DNA of 46,955 bases from Terana coerulea. Taxonomy: Eukaryota > Basidiomycota > Agaricomycetes > Polyporales > Phanerochaetaceae. This document shows positions 21,524-32,845 of this stretch, piece by piece (the first letter of the stretch is position 1; each line of letters starts with the position of its first letter). Under the pieces are notes generated by a model. That model saw nothing but the letters and a program-made list of their open reading frames with translations, was not told the DNA's origin and did not search any database. The stretch is taken from assembly GCA_024811115.1 (NCBI GenBank), contig JAKOGH010001149.1, positions 1 to 46,955 on the forward strand, read 5' to 3'. The position numbers and the translations under genes are program-made.

Positions 21524-24153
21524 GACAGCTTTGGATAAGACTTCTTTAGCCAAAGCACGTAAGAAAGCCAGGGCTCTTACCGATAGCTTGAGCGCAGAAT
21601 CCAAGATTCTACTATTGCATATGATACTTGGAAACCTACAGTTTACTTTGGTGAAAGGGAAGAGACAAGAAATCGGGTTCAGTACATATGTGACCATTTA
21701 TAAAGGCCACAGAGACATACATCAGCTGGCACCAGTTGCTATCAAAATTTTATGCTACGATACAAATGTTTCGCAGACTCAACCAAGGTGAGTGACATAT
21801 ACCATAGCTCAATAATTCACACTGAACTGATGCTCATGTCCTACAAATAGGCACATGCTTGTGATGTTACGTTGCTTTATAGACTATAATATAGCAATAT
21901 TTGTCTGCTGTTAGGCAACTATGGGAGATGTTAATGGGCAAATACCCTTGACATTGGTACCACTTTACATGTTCAACAAGAATATTGTCGATTTTATCAA
22001 TGCTCAAGGGTTCAGCAATGATCTGGTAGCAATGGCTGTGAGCAATTCCCTGCCAATGTAGACATTATTTCTTACTGATCATCCACTCAAATCACAGTTA
22101 CATCAGACAGCCTCTGCGCTTGCGTACTTGTATGCAGAGGATGTAATTTACAATACTCTTTACACGGTAAGTTGATTTGTAAATGTCCTGTTTCCAACAT
22201 ATGTAGCTGATTTTTGGCAACACAGGTAAATGTCCTCATTAACGAGGCCGGGTTCGATTGGCCGACTTCGGGGTATTTGACATGCATGCTGTAATTGTGG
22301 AAAGCATCATATCTGGAAAACCCCCTCCCTTCTAATTCATATCTTATGCTTTTTTCTAGTGCTAAGTCACTTATAGTGCCCTTTTTCACTTTTGCCCAAA
22401 TGCTTCACTGAAACATAGATCATTTAGCTAATCTACCTCTATTAGTCGGCTAACCAGTTTTTGCCTTTTAACAATTTAATCTGCCATTTACTCATAGCTT
22501 TTTGTCACCTAATTTACTTTTTATCACTTACTAATGCCTTAGTGCATACTTTTATTAGCTTATTAACTAAGCTTCTTTTCACCTAATTTGTCACTATTTT
22601 ATGTTTTATCAATAGCTTATGATTATATTCTTACCCACTTGGATGTTATTTGTGCTATATTTATTATATTATTTAGAGCTTATCCAGCATATCTTGCTAT
22701 TGCTCTTATTTATTACTTAGATCCTTATTATTGTATTGCTTAGAGCTAATTTAGTTCTATTTTGTACTTTTTGGGCTAATTAGCAAACTTACATACTTAC
22801 TAGAAGCCAACTGCAAGTTGACAACACTTGGGCATGCAGTAAGAGAATGGGAACAAACTATGTTCTTTGTTGTAGTGGTGTAAGTCTAATGATACATGCA
22901 AGCACTGTAGAATAATAACATAGCTTCATTGTAGTGGTGTAAGTCTGAGGACTACAATAAAGGGGGACTGTCTTTCAAGACAGAATCTCAAAAAGAAAAG
23001 GGCACTTGTAACCTTGCACCAGGGTTATATTTGTACTATTATACTTTTAGAGTTAATGCAACTATTACACTATATTCTAACCCAGTTAGCATATAAATGC
23101 ATAATGGATTCTTTATTAGCTTATTTCTGGAAATATACAAAGCCTTCAAAATATTCTTAAAAGCACTAATTTTAAAGAGTGACTGCTTTAAAAAGAGCAA
23201 AACAGCATACTAAGTGTGTTTCTGAACGCAGGTCGAGGCTTGGTATGAATTTGTAGCCCGTAAAAGAATGCCCATGCGAGACTTAAACTCAGGTTTGCCT
23301 GATTATACTCTTGTGCAAAGTTAACAACTGCGCCCGTAGCAGCTTAGGCATAAGTGTATTAGACGGGAATTCATAGTGGCCAGCACTTTGAAGCACCTTC
23401 ACGCCCTGGCGTCATCTGAGTTGTTCATCTTCCTTTGTCTCCTATCACTAACTAACGTGTTGCCAGTGTTGCGACCCTTTACCGCTGACCCCAGGACCCC
23501 AAAAGCACCACACAAAGACTAGAGGAAATGAAGAACAGCTTGAAGAGGACTCGCCTGGAGACCAGATATGTGCCCCACTTGCCACATCTACTACTAATAC
23601 ACTGCACCTTCCATAGCCATGTTTGCACGGCCCGCGGATGGTATTCTTACCACTAGGTCTCACCCATAGACATTGCGCGCGAGCTCCCGCCAGTAGGCAA
23701 GCATAACGCAGCAAGCTCAAGACTGGACAATGCAAGAGACTGCTACGCACTACGCCAAGGTCGCGGACAGCGACCTGAGCAGTCACTGTATTAACGCACA
23801 CATAACACGCCGACACCAGCACACGAGAAGTGATGAAGCATAGCATGCACAAACTAACACAGGTGAATGTGCCACTGACGTTGTTACAATTTCCCTCAGC
23901 GCTAGTCTACAGCGCTTAGAATGTAACATCAAGTCACGGGATATGTCACTAAGTTGTCACACAGTGTTATAAGATGCTAGATCAGTTTGCCATGTGCTTG
24001 TCACATGAACATCAGGGATATGCCTTATATAGATGTAGGATCCAGGACTCAGATCTGGAACTGTTCTGGACTATGACCTCAGTATGATGTTAGTACGACA
24101 TCATGGACCTGGTAGTGTACAATAGCTCAATTAGGACATCTAGATAGTGTTGA

Positions 24154-24419
24154 TGTTAGCATGATAGCTAGGTCAGATCTGATAAGGGAGTTAGAGTGGT
24201 GGTATGCTCTGAGCCTTAGTCAGACGTCACCTGACTGTATCAGTCAGCATATGGTATTGGAGGTCTTGGATAGTGTCTGGGGTCCCTCTACACATGTATA
24301 TAAGGAGGCTGGTCTGTGGGTTAAACCTCCAGACTTAACAACATCGTTGATTTATATCCACTCTACTAGCTCTACTCAAGTCCCTCTGCTTTCCCCACTT
24401 CTTTCAAGTCATCCCAGCA
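24154..24419 (+). mobile_element. Possible solo LTR
   Basis: A 266-bp segment begins TGTTAGC and ends CCAGCA (TG...CA), contains a TATATAA box at 24297-24303 in the position expected of an LTR promoter, and is flanked by GTTGA and GGTGA (four of five bases equal). No internal retrotransposon sequence or primer-binding site is visible. This could be chance. Confidence 0.3.
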
Positions 24420-24469
24420 GGTGAGTATTATAGTTTTATGATAGACGTAAAGGACCGGTGCACACAATG

Positions 24470-25075
24470 AAAGGCCAGGCAGCAACATACAAGCACAACT
24501 CCAACCAATGCAGCTCGCACATGACACCGATGCCGGCACATAAACATGCCAACGTGACGGCACGTGCAGACTGGCACAGGCAAGCGCACCACTTATGCAC
24601 AAGGGACCAGCACATGGCGAAGGGACCAGAGAAGCAGTGTACACAAGCACGGTGCCAACGGACGCAACATGCAGCACGCTGCGACAATAATGCCAATGCC
24701 AGCATGCGAGACGCGGCCAAGCACAGCGCATGACCGGGCACAGGCAAGCGCACCACTAATGCATAAGGGACTGACATACACAGGGGCGACGCCGGAGGAG
24801 CGCGCTATTGACACAAAGTCCCAGTGCACAACACGAGGGGCCAGGGAATGACGTACACAAGCACAACGCCGATGGCTGCATGCAAGACGTACAAGAACAG
24901 CATGCACAGACTGACACCACCAAGCGCATTGCCAACGCACACTCCAGTACAGTGCACACTAGAATAACACGCGCATATCGGAATGAACAGCGCAGGCGCA
25001 ACACACACTTACTTGGCCAAGCATGGCACATACAAGCACAGCGCCAGATGTGCTGGCTGGCCTGCATAATGCCGG
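24470..25075. repeat. Degenerate, T-depleted minisatellite
   Basis: Segments related to GCACAGGCAAGCGCACCACT recur at about 24574, 24738 and (diverged) 24908. Related ACAAGCACAACGCCGATG-type segments recur at about 24490, 24640 and 24855. Spacing is roughly 150-210 bp. The plus strand has few T residues, so stop codons are rare and long overlapping ORFs appear on both strands; I regard those as artefacts of composition. Confidence 0.6.
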
Positions 25076-25129
25076 TGAGTGCGACATGATAAGTGTGACG
25101 CTAATAAACACAACTCAGATACTTAACCA

Positions 25130-25235
25130 ATATACACCCACTCACAGGCAGGCAGGGCACGAGCAGGCAGGCATGGCATAGGTGAGTATATCATAGGTGA
25201 GCATGGTGCAGGTGAGTACAGCACCTGGTCTGCAT
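25130..25235. repeat. Short tandem repeats around GGTGAGTA and GGCA
   Basis: CAGGCAGGCAGGGC and GCAGGCAGGCATGGC are followed by ATAGGTGAGTAT, ATAGGTGAGCAT and GCAGGTGAGTAC in close succession. This is simple slippage-type repetition inside the element that splits kinase E. Confidence 0.6.
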
Positions 25236-26899
25236 GCTTGCCTGCACAGTGCAAGCTAGCGCAGTGCAGGCAAGTGTAGCACTTGAAGCACTGCACAAGT
25301 AGTCTGCTCTGTTGGGTAGTTTGCTTTTGTATGTAGATAACTGACCATGCAATATAATATATTAGCTCAAATTAGCAAGGGGAGTTTTTAGATGACTGGC
25401 CAAGCAATAGCTATATTGTAGCTTAAGCAATACAAAAGCAACTAGATAGTGCATAGTTAGGAACAAAGTAGGACAGCAAGGAAAAAAATAGCTGAGAAGT
25501 AGGACTAATTGCCCTAATATATAGAATAATTAAGACAATTAGCAAAGGACCTCACTAAATTGCCTTATTGGCCTTATGTATCTATTTATCTAATTGTGTT
25601 ACTTTGATGCTTATGTGCAATAAATTAGTGTTTATCAACAGGCATTGGATAGAAATAGTAGGAGGGGTTTTTTTAGATGCACGCTGATTATTGTAGACAC
25701 CCTTTGCTACATTGCACCAGAAATCATCGAGGCTGAAGAAGAGCCCGGGTCCTCAGTAATCTGGACTTTTGCCAGTGACATCTACTCCTTTGGCATTCTT
25801 TGTTGGCAGGCACGTCGGTCTCTCTCATCTATGCCAGTTTATTGAACAACTATGTCTTTTGTTAGATGCATTACTACAAAGTCAAGCCCTTTTATAAATA
25901 GTCCGATTACGCTGTTTATAGGAAGATCCTGAATTGCAGTCGCCTCCTACGTGTCTGCAACACTGTTAAGGCCGGACCCAAAGCATGTCAGCAGATTTAC
26001 AAAAGCGCTGAGATTTTGGAGGGCATGTGGAACCTTATGCAATGCTGCTGGGATCCTTTCCCGAACAAGCAGCCATCTGCTGAAAGTGTGATAGACATTC
26101 TTACTACACTTTCTTAAATAGTACTTCAGCTGTGACCGAGCCAGTGTGACTATGGTCTGGATAGTCTTGTACATCTTCAGTCAACCTTGCTAAGCTTTTG
26201 CGTGGCTTGCCATGCACTATCAAATCTGTGCACTGACACTTCGTAAACAGCTACCTTGATCAGTGTGCAATTATGACACAGAATATGGCTGAGTAAGCCA
26301 ATAAGAATCTGTGCAGTGCCCGCTGTCACGAGGTCAATAATACTGTGGCTTATGCAGCACACGCCGCCCGTTAGTGTGCATTATATAGCTTCGTCAGGTC
26401 CATATACGTCACACCTTATCTGCATTGCATTCTGCGGGAATTGGGTGCTACATGCACCACTCTGCCTTCGATATTCGCTACTACTCACGCTTTCCGAGAG
26501 AGTATGACTCAGCCAACATCCAATAAGTTTATGAAAAGCTAGTAATAGCACAAGATGCATTGATTGTATAGGATTACACCAAAAGTGACGGATATTTGAC
26601 CATGACGTGTATCAAACTAAACCGGGCAAACTGGTATGAACCTTTGCCCAAAGAGGACTTAAACAGCAGCTATCTCCTGTTAGCTATCTGACCATAGGCT
26701 AACATCTAGATGACAGAGAGACTGGCACATAATTCCTGCACATCTGGTCACTCATTTGGCTTTTCCATCCAGCACCTCTTCATGAGGCTCCAAAGATTGG
26801 CTGGGATGAACACATTCCCATGTGATTCTCTGCAAGTGTGACCACCCGACTTCATGGTCTTCACTACGTTGCATTTTCGAGGAGGCTGAGCACTAGCTA

Positions 26900-27568
26900 T
26901 AGTGTTGCCAAAGTTCGGTTTGGTTCAGCTCTGGCCCATTTTGTCCAAGCCAGAACCAGAACTAAGTGTTTAGCAGCCAAACCAGAACTGAACTGAACTG
27001 AACCAGTATGAACTGGTTCAGTTGGTTCGGTTCAGGTTTTGAACTGGTTTGAACTATTGAATCATGTACATATCAGCTTTACTCTGTCAAATTGGTATAA
27101 TTGCAATGGTAGATCATAATAGAGTTATATATTGACATCTAAAAGGGTTTGTATAGTGCAAAAGCCTTACATTATGATGTTTTGAAGCTCAGTGTCTGAT
27201 AGAGGCTGCCAGTTACCATTTATGGCAGCTATTGATGGCATCATGTATATACCAAAACACAAGCAGAGTGACATTTAGTGCTTAGTTTACAAGCACAACA
27301 GTGAAAAAACAGTTTAAACATGCTACAGTAAGTAAGTTCATGTACCTTTCTCAATGAATCTCAGTACAAATACACTACATAACATGTACATGGTTCATGG
27401 TTCAAACTGGTTCAAACTCAGTTCGAAGCGTGACAGCCATGCTCTAAACCAAGAACTGAACCAAGTTACCTAGAGGCCAAACTAAAACAGAACCAAACTA
27501 AACCACATGATTCGGTTCATTAGTTCAGGTTCTAAACTGCTGAACTGAACTGAACTTTGGCAACACTA
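26900..27568. mobile_element. hAT-like non-autonomous element inserted in the last exon of kinase GF
   Basis: This 669-bp element has ends TAGTGTTGCCAAAGTTCGG (left) and, in reverse complement, TAGTGTTGCCAAAGTTCAG (right). Flanking 8-mers ACTAGCTA (26892-26899) and GCCAGCTA (27569-27576) agree at six of eight positions, as expected for an old 8-bp hAT target duplication. Subterminal regions are packed with short repeats of GGTTCAGTT / AACTGAACC. No ORF. Removing the element and one 8-mer restores the kinase frame (VVAG-AQPPRKCN), which fixes both borders independently. Confidence 0.85.
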
Positions 27569-28824
27569 GCCAGCTACCACCTTTTGATAAGCCTTATGGT
27601 CAACCCTGTATTTGTGGAATGGCTTTGTGGTGAAGTAATAAATCTAACATTGTGAAGTGAAGTTAAAGCAATTCTACATAAATAAAATACACCACTTACT
27701 TGCCAGCACAGAATTGCAAAGGAGTAGATGTCACTTTGTGGTGTGTGGTGATGAACCAGTGGCTCTCCAAGGTTCGATTCTGCATCAATGGCCTCGAGGA
27801 CCTCTAGTGCTGCAAAACGGAGAGCGCCAAATCTAGCTAAGCTTGTTGTGGAGACGAGCTTGATGTGTAACCAGAGTGGACGGATTGAAGCAGATGGAGA
27901 ATAAATGGTAGAATACATACGAGGAGGGCAACAAGGGCCAACTCTAGGTAGACCTCACAGAACGAGTAGGCTGGTGCCAATACTTGTCCCCAATGACCAA
28001 GAGGTTGAGATGAGGGACAAGGCAAGAGAGTTCAGAGTGCTAAGTGTCCAAGAACATGGGAAGAATCAAGCCGCATTTGGGCGCTAAGCGCCGGGATCAT
28101 CGAAATGAAGCCCAGAGGCTCTGGGGCTGCTACTGGATGACTTTCCGTAAGGTTTTACAGACGGCTGTAATTTCCTGATTACCGTAGATACCAAGATAGG
28201 AAGGTGGATTGGGCTCGAGCAAGCGTCGTAAATTGCTGAGACCGCAACAAATTGATGAAAATTTATGCTCCGACAGCAATGCCGCACATGCCACCCTATC
28301 TTGTTTCACCAGCATGTGCGTTCATCAGCGGGTGTGTCCATTTGAGGCATGGTTGCGCCCTCGGTCCGAACCACCGTTGCTTTGAAACGTCTGTAAACAC
28401 ATGGTTTTTCACGAAGGGGGCCCCCTCTGTAAATGCCGCAGACATGCCAAGGGCGCTTGTCCGAATATGGTATGCTCCACCCCTAATGCGGTAGGGCTTG
28501 GATCCCAACGCCCTGCTAGCTACGCCAATGGTCGTACAGATAGCGTGTAACAGCAGGAAGTAGAGAGATGAATCTGAGTCACTGCCTCAGGCTGTTTGCG
28601 CTTTTGCAGCATAAACTGGTGCAATTTGGCTGAGTAAAGCATGCCAGGAGTCAGCAAGGATGAGCTTCACCGGTGCGATATGCCCGACTCGGGGGCTCTG
28701 CAGGAAGAATAAAAGGCTGCGTAGAGCATCCAAGAGCAATAGCACACACTCCACATTCGTTTCACCTCACTTTTCCCACTGCTCTATCCCCTCTGATTAT
28801 TTGAAGTCTTCCATCACCCACAAG

Positions 28825-31277
28825 ATGTCGTTGAACTCCAGATCCCTTTCAATACCAACGGACCTGCTGGCGGGGCTCCTGGAGAGCCACGCGCAGACCC
28901 AGCTCTGCATAACCAGGAAGATACACGCACGGTGAGCATTATTACACTGAAATGTATTCCTTCCTATCCGTCGTGCTAATACATACTTTGCAAGGTGCAG
29001 GCGCCGCGCTCTGGCTACCTGCGCCCGCGTCCTACCTATCGAGGTCCTCCAGGGCAGAGCGGCTGAAGCAGCCCAGCCGTTGGATCTCCATATGTGGATG
29101 AATTCCGTCAGTGGCGTTGGCGCCCGTCAGCGCCAGGGATGCCGCAATACTACGTCGGAGAGGACATTCCCACGCACCTATACCCTGAGAACTTTTCTCA
29201 TATTCCCGCCGCCTATCGTCCACGATATCCACCACCTTTTCCATCCGTCGACTCCTTCGACGCACAGCAAGCCGCACAGCCTGTCCTCTAGCTTCCTCTG
29301 CACTCACGCCAACGTCGATTCACCCGACTGCTGTGCCCGGCCCAAGTCGAGCCTCAGACCAGCGCTATAGCCAGCGACAACGGCGCCGACAACATCGACC
29401 TGTTCGATGGTATTCCCTCAGCCCTTAGCGACACCGATCCGGGAGCTCGCGGATAGTGCCTTGCTGGCACATTTGGCGTACAAAGGACAAGGTAAATATG
29501 AGCTCAATTCACTCGGAGTGACGCATTTTGCTCACCTTGCTTATGTTCTACAGGGGAAAGGTGTTGAGCGTCATCGTCCCGGTGATGAGGAGCACACGGC
29601 TGCTGTCAAGGTCGAGAAGGTGCGCTCACATGTCTGCATTTAATTCGAAAGGCTGCTTACTTTGCTTGTACAGGGCAAAGGTGTTGATCAGCGACCGCGC
29701 TAGCCTGCAACATCCGGTTCTGCAGCTTCAAAGTCAAGAGGAAGAGCGCCGGCTAATGGCTCTACCCAGGCGAAGGGCGAAAACGAGCACGCTCACCTGA
29801 CGTGCCTTCGGCCAATGTCCCTGCTGCTCCTGTCAAGCATGGTCGACAGCCTGGTGCTTCTGGGTACACCACGGCAGACCTCCATCAGTTTGTTACGCTG
29901 ATGAAGAAACACCTACCGATTGGCCCCTGACGAGTGGGCCATGGTGTGCCGTTTGTTCAACGCTTGGGCTGCACGAAACGGCCGCCCTGAGCGTAGCAAA
30001 AGGCAATCCGATCGAAATGGGATTCAGTAAGTCAGCTTCACTACTGTAACAAAACCATGTCACTGATTTTTGGCTATGTAGATGGTTCGCACTCCCAAGC
30101 CGACAGAGCGCAACTGTGCCTCTGTTTGTCGAGTCGGCCTGGGAGATTGATGAGGCAATCAACGACAGAGCGAACACTCGCACCCTCGACGATTCTGCCA
30201 TCGACGGTGATGGGGACATACATGCGCATGACGATCCTGCTATCGAGATCTCAAGCGATGGGTCCAGTGAGGACGAAGACGCCATACCGCAGATCAAGAA
30301 GACCAAGACGCGAACACAGCCGTCTAACACGCCCCATACCACTACCTCCACCACACTCGTTGCAACGAAGCACTCTCGCCCCGGCCGCTACACAGAGCCT
30401 TGCCGACACCATCACTTCGCCTTCGACCCCCGCGCACAGGCTGCACGAGAAGAAGCACGACATGCTCAGCGGCAAGAGGCGTCGATGCTCGAGCTCCTAT
30501 CAGCTCAGCTACGTGAAGCCAATGCTCGTACAACGACGCTTCAAGACCGGCTTAGCACCGAGACTCGCGAGGCCGATCGCTGGCAGAGCAGGAGCTGCGT
30601 TTCCAGCAGCTGCTTGGAAGCCGTCACCTCGAGACCCCATTGCCTAGGCGCTGCCACTCACTCTCGATCTGTCAGCCATCGCCATGCTCTCTCCTGGTCC
30701 GATGAAGAGGAAGAGGACTATGTCACCCCGCCGATCTCGCCGTCGTCCTCCCACTCCCCCTCCTGTTGCTGGACCTAGTACGGCGTAGGCATCTGCCTGC
30801 CACACAGGGCTATAGCAACCATGAGTTTGCGATGTCACCTACTGAACGGCTCTGGCTCGGGCGCGAGATGCAGCGCCCTAGTCTTCAAGCACGTCAGCCG
30901 ACCGCCAGCACCATCTCGACCAACTTCAGTCTGCCGTCTGCGCCTTTGTTCTCTGCGCCTGGCCCTTCAAGATCCGGAGCCGCTTCAGAATGGTCACCCT
31001 TCGACTTCCCTCCCTCGCGCCTTCCTGCTTCTCCCGGCCAACACCGGCCTCTTCTCCCCGTATCCGTACCCCTTCGCCTGCACCCATCAATGGCCTCGAC
31101 AGGCTTGCCTTGACCGCGTCCGGTGTTGAGCCGCGCATAGGGCCAGCAGCATCCGAAGATCTTACCTATAGTTTCACTGGCAGCATCACTCCGGCCAGCT
31201 CCGCGAATGCTCAAATCTCGCTCGACATCTCTACGAGCGGCGGTCGCCGGGTTCCCTCATCCGAAAGGAAGGAGTAG
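28825..31277 (+). pseudogene. Harbinger accessory Myb/SANT-like DNA-binding protein, decayed
   Basis: Harbinger elements encode a second protein that helps the transposase enter the nucleus and bind the element ends. Start MSLNSRSLSIPTDLLAGL (28825), intron after KIHAR, then GYLRPRPTYRGPPGQSG-stop-SSPAVGSPYVDEFRQWRWRP (in-frame TGA about 29064). Further on, the recognisable core reads DLHQFVTLMKKHLPIGPDEW, with a frame change inside it, and AMVCRLFNAWAARNGRPERS. An intron ending about 30081 leads to VRTPKPT, another shift, and VPLFVESAWEIDEAINDRAN with an acidic tail EISSDGSSEDEDA. This order (trihelix-like segment, NGRPERS, VRTPKPT, ESAWxID) is common in agaricomycete SANT-like proteins. The C-terminal part is Ser/Pro-rich and frame-broken. 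A coiled-coil-like stretch (AREEARHAQRQEASMLELLS) lies at about 30440-30500. Confidence 0.6.
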
Positions 31278-31416
31278 GTTTCTATTGATGTAATATACCC
31301 CTATTATACCCTTGGACTCACGGACTGCTATCCTCATATATCTGACCCTTGTTTGTTGCATTTATGACATCTCCTCTCTTGCTACAACCTATATACCCCA
31401 TGTATGCTCACTTTAA

Positions 31417-32845
31417 TTACAAATAATTCCATTTTCTTGTAAATAATTCTCTAAGCATCGAAGTAAAAGCGGGCAATGCGATCTCCACGTCGGATTTCAG
31501 GAACAACATTCTCTCGAAGCCATCCCATAGGGCCTCATCCTCTGATGTTCTCCAAATGGGCTCATAGACATTTCGAATCTGATTGATACCAACACGAAGC
31601 GCACAAACATTATTGAGATGTACACAGATCTCTAGGAGGTCCGCCCGTCCGATATCATCATTGGCATCCAGAGGCACCCGCAGCCTACCAAAGGAACCTT
31701 GAAGAGTGCGCATGCCCCATTCTGCTGATTGTCGATAGGAAATCAGTTCATTGTTGAAGGCAAGTAGCTGCTGGCGCTCGGCATGGTCGACTGGGAGTGC
31801 CGTATTGACCTTCATAGGTGCGCGGATTTTGGTAGCAGACCCGATGCTGCCGCGTGGGAACGCAGTGTCGGTAACGAGTAATACCCTCTGGCGTGTCCTG
31901 ATCGAGTTTCTGGTATATCGGGCGTGCAATGTGCGAGTCATGCCAACTGCCTGGTGCATTGGTGTGGGCAATGATGACTGTGCCTTGCATAGACTGCTTC
32001 AGTATAGATTTGTGCTTGGGAGACATGACTCACCTCTGGGCGAAAATGCAAAGACACAACTACACACATGTGAGTGTAGCCAGCCATTGTATGTTGCGTT
32101 CTCGATGGTAGGATCCGATGACGTTGCGACTGGGAGGTTGAGACCATCCATGCTGCCAATAGCACCGTTTAGCAATGGGTGTCGAGCCTACATCACCGTT
32201 GTGTGTTAGCATGGCCTTGGCAGCTTGTAGTAGTGTACGTACCATGATAAGCCTGCTATAATTATCGAACTCATTCCTTCCAACCCCGTGATCCTGAGGG
32301 TACCGAATTGCACCCTCAGGGATGTGTCGCAAAGTCTGCAGTACAAAGGGTTCGGGCGAACTGGAGATACTGGCTGATCGTAGCAGGAATGAGAGCGAAA
32401 ACCTCAGCTAGGGTAGTTTCTGTTATAGTGGAGTTGACGTAGTGCAAGTATAGTCCCAATGCACCGGCTGCATCTAAGGACCGCGCTCCAAGTCTAGGTC
32501 GGCCGTAGGTGTTGGTATCAGTCCGAGGAATGGCGGTCGTGTCCCAGACAAGGGCGAAACCGGCCTCTAGTAGGTAATCGAATGTTGCAGTGTCAACACC
32601 CATTGTCGTAATGAACGCGCGGTCGCTTCGGCTGGCCCATAGGGCCTGCCAAGGGGTGTCCGACCGTGGGTTTGGCAATAACTCGGGACGGGTCAAGTAA
32701 AGGCGGCGGCAGCGCGTTGCGCAGGATACGAGCTTGTTCAGCACCCAGGACCAGACAAAGTGAGAGAAATGCGAGGCGGCGTTGTTCTTCGTCTCGGCTT
32801 CATCTATTTCGTCGTCTTCGAAGCGACGTCGGACATGCTAGCTGA
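31417..32845 (-). pseudogene. Harbinger DDE transposase (DDE_Tnp_4 type), frameshifted
   Basis: The transposase cuts and pastes the element. N-terminal region: RRRFEDDEIDEAE...SHFVWSWVLNKL, then LGLYLHYVNSTITETTLAEV and FALIPATISQYLQFARTL. A +1 in a TTT run (about 32345) shifts to LRHIPEGAIRYP. An intron (donor GTACGTAC, acceptor GATGTAG) leads to ARHPLLNGAIGSMDGLNLPV (first catalytic Asp), NATYNGWLHSHMC, another intron, then GTVIIAHTNAPGSWHDSHIA. A one-base loss near 31885 precedes VTDTAFPRGSIGSATKIRAP (second Asp), then QSAEWGMRTLQGSFGRLRVP (Glu), ending TRKWNYL-stop at 31417. All three DDE residues survive, but at least two frameshifts interrupt the protein. The start is uncertain; an exon may begin after a TAG acceptor near 32840. 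Confidence 0.75.

Larger units (their letters stand above)
22311..25678. mobile_element. Inserted element with imperfect terminal inverted repeats
   Basis: This 3.37-kb AT-rich block interrupts kinase E between VIVES and TLIIV. Its ends are inverted: left ATCTGGAAAACCCCCTCC, right (reverse complement) ATCTAAAAAAACCCCTCC, and the match continues with gaps for about 20 more bases. Flanks are GCATCAT (left) and GCACGCT (right); if these are a decayed 7-bp target duplication, removing the element restores the kinase frame (E-S-T-L-I-I). No transposase ORF is recognisable, so it is non-autonomous or decayed. It contains an LTR-like segment and a minisatellite, so it may be composite. Superfamily not assigned. 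Confidence 0.6.
21524..26116 (+). pseudogene. Kinase E: dead family member split by a 3.4-kb insertion
   Basis: 5' part: linker KARKKARALTDSLSAESKI, degraded glycine loop IGFSTYVTIYKG, VAIKILCYD, then TLVPLYMFNKNIVDFINAQGF, then ALAYLYAEDVIYNTLYT where paralogues have HGDLH (the catalytic Asp is lost), then VNVLINEAG and a frame-shifted RLADFGVFDMHAVIVE. The frame is then cut by an inserted element (22311-25678). The 3' part resumes with TLIIVDTLCYIAPEIIEAEE and SDIYSFGILCWQ, then MHYYKVKPFYK-stop-SDYAVYRK (premature stop), ending WNLMQCCWDPFPNKQPSAES...LTTLS-stop at about 26116. The N-terminal module found in paralogues is absent upstream, so the gene is also 5'-truncated. The catalytic loss, frameshift, stop and insertion make it non-functional. 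Confidence 0.85.

Noticed and set aside
23262..23340. tRNA-like sequence on the minus strand (GCGCAGTTGTTAAC ... GAGTTTAAGTCTC)
   Set aside because: A- and B-box-like words are present, but acceptor and anticodon stems do not pair; at best an old tRNA-derived SINE fragment.
24436..25089. Overlapping ORFs of 90-119 codons on both strands
   Set aside because: They arise from the T-depleted repeat composition; no domain, no start context, no splice pattern.
28084..28287. Protein motif SRASGLHxDDPGA seen in two places as a conserved peptide
   Set aside because: It is the translation of repeat X in one frame; the two copies differ by many amino-acid changes and the frame is not maintained.
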